Origin: Hydrangea macrophylla
Lineage: Eukaryota > Streptophyta > Magnoliopsida > Cornales > Hydrangeaceae
NCBI GenBank assembly: GCA_033977485.1
Contig: CM066983.1
Span: 60,073,010 to 60,137,009 of the forward strand
DNA length: 64,000 nucleotides
Direction of reading: 5' to 3'
Shown here in pieces: positions 56,001-64,000 of the stretch (position 1 is the stretch's first letter; the number at the start of each line of letters is the position of its first letter). The notes under the pieces were generated by a model. The model saw only the letters and a program-made list of their open reading frames with translations, had not been told where the DNA came from and did not search any database. A program made the translations under genes and the position numbers.

Positions 56001-56356
56001 ATGATATTTTACCGTTAGCAATTTTGCACCCTTTCAACATGCTTGTGTTATGTATACCTATATATGTATTAATTGAGGGCATGCTTAGATTATTAATTTG
56101 ATAAAAAAGGATGTTGAGTTGAGGCCTATCGCGAGATAGGATGAAAGGGGGTGTTTTAGTCCGTCGGGCTCCTTCCCCTTTCATTCCATAATCCCTGGAC
56201 CCAGTTTATCTTTGGTTTCGCAAAAGATCGGTTTGTCTTTAAATGGTTTCTTAATTTTTTCCTTTAAAAATTAAGTGGCGACTCGTATTTGTTTTTGAAT
56301 TTGAAAAATATTTGTTTTAAAAGTGGGTAAAATTTGAAAACCCTGCGATATCCACA
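53099..56356 (+). repeat. Ogre-like 3' LTR, 3258 bp
   Basis: Uninterrupted copy; it shows the ancestral state without the solo LTR and without the 272-bp duplication. Ends GATATCCACA, followed by TSD TGCCC. Confidence 0.95.
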
Positions 56357-58768
56357 TGCCCTGACAGTGTTTATGGATCTGATGAACAGAGTGTTCAAGC
56401 CTTATTTGGATCAGTTTGTCATCATCTTTATAGATGATATTTTGATCTATTCTAAGTCAGCAGAAGAACACGAGCAACATCTACGTATTGCGATGCAGAC
56501 GCTTAAGGACCACCAGTTGTATGCCAAATTCAGTAAGTGTGAGTTCTGGTTACAAGAAGTGAAATTTTTGGGACACAAGGTGTCATCTCAAGGAATTTCA
56601 GTGGATTCGTCCAAGACCGATGCTGTGTCCAACTGGGTTAGACCGAGCAACCCTACAGAAGTTTGGAGTTTTCTTGGACTCGCAGGCTATTATCGGAGAT
56701 TTGTTGAAGGATTCTCCAAGATAGCAGCACCTTTGACTGGGTTGACGAAGAAGAATTTGAAGTTCGAGTGGACAGAGAAGCATGAGCGAGCCTTTCTAGA
56801 GTTGAAAGAGAGACTCACTACCGTACCAGTACTAGCAATACCCAAGCCTGATGAAAAGTTCACTATCTTTAGTGACGCATCATATCAAGGGTTAGGGTGT
56901 GTACTTATGCAAGATGGCAGAGTTATTGCCTATGGATCTAGACAGCTGAAGCCGAATGAGTTGAACTATCCCATTCATGATTTGGAATTGGCAGTAGTGG
57001 TATTTGCACTCAAGATTTGGAGACATTATCTCTACGGTGAGAAGTTTGAATTGTTCTCCGATCACAAGAGTTTGAAATACTTGTTCACACAGAAAGAGTT
57101 GAACATGAGGCAACACAGATGGATGGAGCTGATCAAAGATTACGACTTCACATTGGAATACCACCCTGGTAAAGCTAATGTGGTCGCCGATGCTTTGAGT
57201 CGACATACCCGGGAGACGATCGCCTCCTTAATGGTTAGAGAGTGGCGAGCATTGGAGACATTGGCGGAGTTCGATGTACAGAGTGCTGGAGAAGAAGAGG
57301 GACAACTTTTCGGATGTCTTATCCTACAACCTGTTCTTATCGACCGCATTATTGGAGCTCAGAAAAAGATGAGAAGTTTCAGACATGGTTCGTGAAGATG
57401 TCAGAAAAAGACCCGACAGAATGGAAAGTGGGAGTCGATGGAGGATATCGGTGCAGAAATAGATTATGTGTTCCAGGTGATGGTGAGTTAAGGAAGGATA
57501 TCCTGGAAGAAGCACATAAGTCAAGATATACAGTTCACCCGGGAGGAACCAAGATGTACAAGGATTTGAAGAGAAATTTCTGGTGGGAAGGTATGAAGAA
57601 AGACATGGCCGAATTTGTATCCAAGTGTTTGACGTGTCAGCAAGTCAAAGCCGAACATCAGAGACCGTCAGGATTGTTGCAACCGCTACCTGTTCCTGGT
57701 TGGAAGTGGGAGCACATTACGATGGATTTTGTAGTAGGATTGCTCCGGTCGCAGCAGAATCATGACGCCATTTGGGTAATCGTGGATCGATTGACGAAGT
57801 CAGCTCATTTCATTGCTTATAGTATGACGTACCCGGTGGAGAAGATGAGCCGAATGTACATACAACAAGTTGTGCGACTTCACGGTGCACCCGTGTCGAT
57901 AGTGTCAGACCGTGACACACATTTTACTTCTGGATTTTGGGAAAGTTTGCAAGAAGCTATGGGAACCTCGCTTAAGATGAGTACTACTTTTCACCCTCAG
58001 ACCGATGGACAAACTGAGCATGTTAATCAGATCATGGAGGATATGCTCAGGGCTTGTGTGATCGATTTTGAAGAATCTTGGGAGACACACTTGCCATTGG
58101 TTGAATTTTCTTATAACAACAGTTATCACACGAGTATCGGGATGGCTCCGTTCGAAGCATTATACGGACGACCATGTCGTTCCCCATTGTGTTGGGCAGA
58201 GGTTGGGGACACAGAATTGTTGGGACCAGATTTGTATAGAGAAACCAACAAGAAGATTTCTTTGGTCAGGGAAAGGATGAGAACCGCGCAGAGCCGGTAT
58301 AAAAGTTATGCTGATCGACGCGGGAAAGATTTGGAATTCAGTGTTGGAGATCACGTACTTCTTAAGGTTTCACCGACCCGATGAGTAGTACGCTTCGGTC
58401 TCAAGAGAGGGAAGTTAGCTCCACGTTTCATTGGGCCGTTCGAGATTTTGGAACGTGTTGGGAAAGTAGCTTATCGACTGGCGCTACCACCGAAGATGTC
58501 TGGGGTTCACAACGTGTTTCACGTGAGTATGCTGAGAAAGTACATACGAGACTCCTCGCACGTGGTTAGTTATGCCGATATTGAGACGAGTCATAACGTT
58601 TCTTACAAGGAGAGACCTGTGAAGATTCTAGATCAGAGTATCAAGAAGTTGAGGAATAAAGATATTCAGTTGGTGAAGGTTCAGTGGAAACACCATGACG
58701 AGAATGAAGCCTCGTGGAAAGTTGAAGCTGATATGAGGAAGAAGTATCCGGAGTTGTTTCAGGACTAG
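56357..58768 (+). pseudogene. Chromovirus pol, second part: RT, RNase H, integrase, chromodomain
   Basis: RT catalytic block [11 protein letters not shown] (about 56430) follows the insertion in frame. RNase [32 protein letters not shown] and VVADALSR supply the four acidic residues. A frameshift at about 57360 moves the frame by one. Integrase: HHCC zinc finger (His in EEAHKSRYTVHPGG, Cys in CLTCQQVK), core Asp in TMDFVVGL, Asp in SDRDTHF, Glu in DGQTEHVNQ. A TGA at 58382-58384 interrupts, but the same frame continues to a chromodomain-like C-terminus ([27 protein letters not shown], ending PELFQD at 58768). The chromodomain marks a chromovirus, and its wording fits Tekay/Del. Confidence 0.93.
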
Positions 58769-58797
58769 TTAGTCTTGATTTCGGGGATGAAATCCTG

Positions 58798-58813
58798 TTT
58801 AAGGGAGGAAGGA
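58798..58813 (+). promoter_or_regulatory. Chromovirus polypurine tract
   Basis: TTTAAGGGAGGAAGGA precedes the right LTR. Confidence 0.9.
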
Positions 58814-61257
58814 TGTAACAACCTGAAAATTCATATACATTTAATTGCATTGTCATATTTAAATTCAATTTGTATTTACATTGGCACATTTAAATACAAC
58901 TAACATTGTCAGCTTTTATTTTATTTACAGTTCTCATGATTTAAATTTTAATACTGGTTGTATTTCACATTAAAATTCTTTGGGAGTCAAACTGCAATTT
59001 TTACAAATTTAGTAATACCTGTATTTAATTTCAAATCTGCATTTCAAAACGGTGGAATCATTTCCTTTTAACCCGAACTATATGTTTATAGAATCAGAAA
59101 ATCATTTCTTTAAATAAAATCAATTTTATGTATTTTTGTGGTGACCACCGCGCTCCGAAAATACCAGTTTATGTTTAAATCTGTCTGCGCCACATTAAAC
59201 TTCCACATATTTTGGAAGTGGTGCAAAGATAAAATTGGCATACACTTTATTTCCATTTATGGAAACTAATCATTTGATAGTACCTAGTTTGGCTATGCCC
59301 TATTTGAATGTGTTTATTTTGTACCTACAAGTTAATTTCCCAAACAACTTAAGCTTGACTCCTACATATCTAACTTGGCCCTTTAATGATTTGTGGAGTC
59401 CTTATATTCTGCATATATACATCAATACGTATATACATATCATGGTTTTAGGGAATAATAATAATAGTAATTTAGTTTGTTGAGTACATAAGAATGAACT
59501 TGGAGGCCAAGTTTTGATTTTTTTTTTTAAATTCTATATGTATCACCCACATACTTCACAAGCTGGACAAGTTTGTCTCTACCAACTGAAATTGAGAGTT
59601 TCAGAGAGTGAGGGAAGTGTTATACAGAAAATATTTACAGATATTATTTTAAAGAGAGAGAACTCTAGTTCTTCACAAAACTTGAAGTGGGTGTTTGCTT
59701 ATTTGATTTGTCTTTCTCAACAAATTTCTTCTATCTCAATCAGGTGAGTATTTTAAACTCACTCTAAATGTAATTTATGCTTAGTTACTGATTGTGTGTA
59801 TGTATTGATAAATCACCATTGCTAATTTCTTCCATGGAAGCTTGAGCTTCAAAATCATAATTTTTCAAACCTTAACCAAAACTTGTTTTTAGAGTTGATT
59901 ATGAGAGATTATACGTCATAAATGATATGTTTAAAGTTTTAGAACGCAATTCATTCAAATGAAATAGTTTATAAGAAATTAAGTTTTTGTCATCTTTTAG
60001 TTTTCCATAGAATTGGAGAGCTACGGATTAAATCTTGTTAAATTGATTATGTGTGAACGAATAGAATGTGGTGTTATGACTTATCAATCCCCGTACGCGC
60101 GTTGTTCCTTTAATTCAGCGTTTTGCTTATGTTTAAGTGCATATCATTCAGGTGTGGTCAGTGGTACATGCATGTGGATGTCAGTCGGTGTGGAAAGAGT
60201 ATGAGATTGAGATTGAGATTGTGGTTGTGGTTGTTATTGTGGTTGAGATTGCGGTTGTGGTTGTGGTTGAGATTGCGGTGAGAGTATCTTTGAAATGCGA
60301 CGGTGGCAAATATGGACACTCCCTGACGCCCATGGAAGCGTTAAAGTGTGTGAAGCCGAACTTGGACATTCCCTGGCACCCATGGTAGTGCTAAAGTGTG
60401 GCCTACGGACACTCCCTGATATCCGAGTCTGGATACTGCGTGAGGTTGCTCCGGTATTTGCATGGCGGTTTAGGTATTCAAAGTGTGAGGCAATGGACAC
60501 TCCCTGGTACCCCCGACCAAAGTGTGAGGCAAACTGGACACTCTCTGGCGCCCCGTTGCTAAAGTGTGACTATCTTAGTGTTTCAAAGATACCAGGAGTA
60601 AGATAGTGGGTTGTTGTGTCTGTCGAGAGAAAAGGGTCGGCAAGATGAGTGTGGTGCATTGTCTCATACACGAGTATCTGTTTTTATGAATGAACGACTT
60701 TTAATATATTCCTTGTTATTTTTATAAAATGAATTCTTTCTGCGGTTTAACTATTGATTTATACAAAATTGAAAAATGGAAAAAGGTAAATGGGTATGTT
60801 TTACATTCATAGTCATGTTTTTAATACTCACCAGCTTCTTGAAGCTGACGACGTTGATGCGTCCTGGACATTCGTGTTCAGGCTTTTCAAATTATGATCA
60901 GGAAGGACCTTATGACTACGCCAACTGAGAATGACTGCTTTTGGAATGAGAAAACTGTTTACTTATTATATGCTTTAAGTTTACGTGTTTTAAGTTATGG
61001 ACCGTTTTGTAATAAGGATGACTGTAATAGACATTAAGCTATTGTTTTGTTTCAAGGCGGTCTGTGCCTTTAGATGACTCGTGTTGTAATATTTATTAAG
61101 TTAGAATAATATTTGTAAACTTTGATTGCTCTACTCTGATTATTATGTTTTGTTGTTCGACGTTTGGGACGGAATCGATCCTTCAAACTGTCGCGACCTA
61201 CGGGTCCATAAAAGAAATTAAACGCTTTTCTTTTTTATGCTACGTCGGGGCGTGACA
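58814..61257 (+). repeat. Chromovirus 3' LTR, 2444 bp
   Basis: Direct copy of 37065-40005 without the 499-bp segment 38296-38794. The junction reads AAATTGATTATGTG, with 3-bp microhomology (TTG) at the breakpoints. Followed by TSD AATTA. Confidence 0.95.
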
Positions 61258-61262
61258 AATTA

Positions 61263-62406
61263 AAAAAAAAAAAAAGTGACAAAGACTCGGCTCGAGTCGG
61301 GTCTGAAATACATTGATTCGGTTCTAGTGAAAAGTAAAATTTCCGGGTCGGTTCGGGTGTAATATTCGAGTATACCGAATCAGACCCGAGACCCAAAGAA
61401 TACGTAAACCCACCAAACGCCAAACCCCTCTTTATCATTTGCTGTCTTCACCACAAGCCACAAGCCCTATGATTCGGCCGAATCTCTCTCTTTCCCTCTC
61501 ACGGCCTCACTGATTTTGTTTCTCCAGGAGCAGATTCACTAAAGATTTTCAAGAAAAGGAATGGATCAAAAGCTGTTTATTTATCCAGTAGCAGATTAAC
61601 CCAAACGGCCAAACCCAGAAGCTGATTCGGCCAAACCCAGAGGCTGATTCACCCAATCTTCCTCACTGTTTCTGGGTCTTTCCCTTCTTTTCTCGGTAAC
61701 TCTCTCTCTCTCTCAATATATATATATACATGTATAATACGTGAATGTATATATTTGTATGTGTAGGTTGATTTTATAGGAGCTGGGTTTAGCAAAATTA
61801 GAACCCACAGTATATGTATATGTGTAGTGTTGTGTGAGGAACTTCAAAGACTTGAATTAGAATCCACAGTATGGAATAACCTAAAGTTTTTTGAATAATA
61901 TATTAGAAGAGTTATACATAGCTTTTTAATATATGATGATTATGATTTCATACATGGTTGCTGGTATTACAATACAAAATTGATGATCAAGGTTACGATG
62001 AGTTTCACTAATTGGAGCCAAAATTTTGCATTCTAGACCAAACAGGGCACAAAAAAATTGGGGAAAAAAAAACTGGGTCGTGGACCAGACCCAAACTTAC
62101 TGGGTAGGTTTGGGTTGGGTCCAAATTTAAATGGGTCTGGTCTGGGCCTCAAAGCATTAGAACCCTCCATAGTCGGGTCGGTCGCGAAGTTTGACTTCGC
62201 GCAGCAAGCGACACGGAGTGATTTTCGCTTCGCCCTCGCAGCACCAATTTCTGTTGATTCCGGTCCAACCTCCCTATAAGAAGAATTTAAGAGGCCTTCT
62301 CTAGCTTCCGTGAGGCGTGCGCATACTCGTGTATGTGTCCGTATGCGCAAACACGCGTGAGACCCGGCCGCAAAAAGCCGGTTGCGGCTGGGGGGAAGTG
62401 AGTGTA
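61263..62406. other. Unassigned region, no firm gene
   Basis: At 61285-61420 there are inverted CGGGTCTGAAA/GACCCGAGACCC-type phrases that suggest another hAT-like relic. From 61440 to 61720 the sequence is CT-rich with GTCTTCACCACAAGCC and CTCGGTAACTCTCTC, resembling a plant leader with a GT donor. From 62070 to 62170 GGGTCTGG/CCAGACCC phrases recur. None can be closed into an element or gene. Confidence 0.3.
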
Positions 62407-62414
62407 GCGCTGGG

Positions 62415-62979
62415 CAGGGGCGGAGCCAGGAATTTTGGCCAGGGGGGGTCTAGGCTATACGGGGGTTCGGGGGCAGGCCCCCGAAATTTTTTTTTAGGGT
62501 CTATTCATACATAATTGACAATTTTTTTAGGGTCTACTTGTCTATAATTGTGATTTTTTGGGGATATGCTTATAATATAAGTCTATTCGGTGACACGTAA
62601 ATATTATATAGTGTCTTTCAAAATTTTAAGGGGGTCTATTTCTAAAACACATAAAATTATCACACTAAAAGTGTAATTTTTAAAATTTTAGGCGCATTTC
62701 TTTTGAGTTGTATATACCAGTATATCAATATATATGTAGTTGATAGCACTAAATTGGGCCTTGGACCCCTTTGAGGGCCTAAACATAAGTTGAGGGGAGG
62801 CCTAAACATAATTTGAGGGGGGGCCTAAACATAGTTGAGGGGGGGGGGGGGGGGGGGGGGGAGGGGGGGGGGGGGGCGCTAAATGTAAAATACTAAAAAC
62901 ATTTAGGCTAAAATTTTAATTTTCAAAATCTCAGGGGGGGGCCTGGGCCCCCCCTGGACCTACGCTGCCTCCGCCCTTG
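62415..62979. mobile_element. hAT-like non-autonomous element, 565 bp
   Basis: Starts CAGGGGCGGAGCCAGGAATT and ends CTGCCTCCGCCCTTG with a perfect 8-bp TSD GCGCTGGG (62407-62414, 62980-62987). It carries a long G run (62839-62876) and TTGAGGGGGGGCCTAAACAT-type repeats upstream. No transposase. Confidence 0.93.
62839..62876. repeat. Poly(G) run
   Basis: A nearly uninterrupted G tract of about 38 bp (one A) inside the hAT-like element, at the end of three GGGCCTAAACAT-type repeats. Confidence 0.9.
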
Positions 62980-62987
62980 GCGCTGGG

Positions 62988-63384
62988 TCTACCCGACCCG
63001 ACCCATGTGCAGCCATAGTTAACAAGTAAGAGCCGTTGATTCAAATTACAGAATCGAATTATGTCATTATTCCAATTCTTCTTTTTGAAAAGTTGTAGGG
63101 GGGCATTTATATCATTTTAACTCCAAAATAACCAGTTATGACCCCGTGCATTTGCTCGGACGGGTTCCTTATGAAACAAAAAAAGTATTATGCCATTAAA
63201 ACCAATAGAAGTAAATGACGAAAATAATGGAAAAGACATGTAAATCAGGAACCATACTGGCATAAAAATGATGAACAATATTTTGTGACATTAATCAACC
63301 TAATTAATGAAAAAATAGTCCGATGTAATTGGTTTGTTTCGTAGTCTTTCTCGTCTTCAATTTGTCTATAATATTAGAAATGAG
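62988..63384. other. Unassigned, no gene seen
   Basis: AT-rich sequence with no coding or element boundary. Confidence 0.4.
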
Positions 63385-63392
63385 ATTATGAT

Positions 63393-63903
63393 TAGGGGCG
63401 GACCCAAAGAGGGTCAAAGGGGTGGCTCAAGTCCCCCATCAAATTTTGAAAGTTGTTGTTATATACCCTGAAAAGTAAAAATGTACATTTAAGCCCCCCT
63501 AAAATTTCAGTAAAGCCCCCTATTTTGTGAATATTTGAAGTTTTATGTTAATTTTTATAGAGTTTGAAATTTCAAGCCCACCCTACGACTCTAAAAGGTG
63601 TATATTAGAATAGATTACGATATACATATTGCAGCATTAATTGCAATCTAGCCCATCCTAAAGAGCAATTGAACTAATGTCTGGCAACTCATCCTAAATA
63701 TTTTGTCAAAAAACATATTTTCTTATTACTTTTTAACTTAACCTAACTCAAATAGGTTGTCTATCATTTCATCTTTACAGAAATTACAACACGAAAAGTG
63801 TATATACATAGGGGAAAAAATTCGTCTCGGGACGCTGCCCCCGAACCCGGTGAACTTAGCACCTGCCAAGCCCCCTAATGTCAAATTTCTGCATCCGCCC
63901 TTG
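63393..63903. mobile_element. hAT-like non-autonomous element, 511 bp
   Basis: Starts TAGGGGCGGACCC and ends GCATCCGCCCTTG with a perfect 8-bp TSD ATTATGAT (63385-63392, 63904-63911). The termini match those of 62415-62979 (GGGGCGGA.CC / CCGCCCTTG), so it is a family member, with a different interior. Confidence 0.93.
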
Positions 63904-64000
63904 ATTATGATTACTTTTTGTCATACTATGTGACCACTCACAGTTTGTGAGATTAATTTAATTTAATTTTATTATTTTTATAGCATGAGATATATTGGTT

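Larger units (their letters stand above)
41847..56356 (+). mobile_element. Non-autonomous Ogre-like (Tat lineage) retrotransposon, 14.5 kb
   Basis: TSD TGCCC at 41842-41846 and 56357-56361. LTRs 41847-46780 and 53099-56356, both starting TGTAGACACCCCAATTTTG and ending GATATCCACA. The PBS TGGCGACTCTGCTGGGG (tRNA-Arg type) and the PPT GAAGAGGGGCAAAC are those typical of Ogre/Tat elements. The 6.3-kb internal region has no gag, protease, RT or integrase, only short frames, Ogre-like phrases (AAGGGCGCCTAG, GGGGATACGTAGGCAG) and three tandem repeat blocks. It is therefore a deletion derivative that would need an autonomous partner. LTRs differ by roughly 15 substitutions in 3.26 kb, so it is young. 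Confidence 0.92.
37065..61257 (+). mobile_element. Ty3/gypsy chromovirus (Tekay/Del-type), split by an Ogre-like insertion
   Basis: TSD AATTA at 37060-37064 and 61258-61262; LTRs 37065-40005 and 58814-61257; PBS for initiator tRNA-Met at 40014-40026; PPT before the right LTR; gag, protease remnant, RT, RNase H, integrase and chromodomain in gypsy order. About 9.7 kb without the 14.5-kb Ogre-like insertion at 41847-56356. The LTRs differ at roughly 35 aligned sites in 2.44 kb by hand count (about 1.5%). The right LTR lacks a 499-bp segment present on the left. The element is defective: gag C-terminus and protease active-site region missing, frameshift and nonsense in pol. Confidence 0.95.

Noticed and set aside
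61440..61720. Host gene first exon
   Set aside because: CT-rich leader-like sequence with a GT, but no open frame or acceptor that makes a recognisable protein.

Overview
This window is nuclear DNA of a flowering plant, probably a eudicot. It is AT-rich and built almost entirely from nested LTR retrotransposons, solo LTRs, Helitrons, hAT-like and Mutator-like elements and MITEs. There are no bacterial or organellar features. The only clear protein coding belongs to retrotransposons, and I could not confirm an intact host gene. The species cannot be named from the sequence alone.

Layout. 1-2036: the 5' end of a minus-strand Athila/Tat-type Ty3/gypsy element (gag start, tRNA-Asp-type PBS, LTR), cut by the window edge and inserted into an older gypsy element whose 3' end and LTR fill 2037-3566. 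3567-9274: three small MITEs, a minus-strand Helitron 3' terminus, a 581-bp hAT-like element and unassigned AT-rich DNA. 9280-19609: a complete but decayed Ty1/copia element (LTRs of 480 and 478 bp, TSD TGAAG) with a 2.9-kb repeat-bearing leader, a hAT MITE, and a 2.1-kb solo LTR in gag (TSD ACATC). 19615-20224: possible host-gene 5' exons on the minus strand. 20225-30424: an old LTR broken up by other insertions, including a solo LTR (24837-29670, TSD ATATG) that itself holds a 2.5-kb Helitron (25112-27587). 30598-31268: Helitron 5' termini. 31281-34990: a Mutator-like element containing a minus-strand solo LTR (TSD GCTTC). 35191-36880: a foldback element. 37065-61257: a 24-kb chromovirus (Tekay/Del-type, TSD AATTA) split inside reverse transcriptase by a 14.5-kb non-autonomous Ogre-like element (TSD TGCCC), whose left LTR carries a further solo LTR (TSD AAAGC). 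61263-64000: mostly unassigned, with two hAT-like elements that have perfect 8-bp TSDs (GCGCTGGG, ATTATGAT).

Mechanics. The chromovirus has RT, RNase H, integrase and a chromodomain, but it has lost the gag C-terminus and the protease active-site region, and it carries a frameshift, a nonsense codon and the large insertion. It cannot move on its own. Nesting order and LTR divergence agree: chromovirus LTRs differ by roughly 1.5%, Ogre-like LTRs by roughly 0.5% (hand counts).

The most unusual signal is a set of short, CpG-centred, self-complementary motifs in clusters inside LTRs: CAGTCGACTG, CGGATCGATCCG and TCGCGCGA. The first two come mostly as pairs about 20-23 bp apart. The second and third each occur in LTRs of unrelated lineages. 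A fourth palindrome array (AAGTGAAATTTCACTT) fills a foldback element whose arm tips keep their palindromes through paired substitutions.
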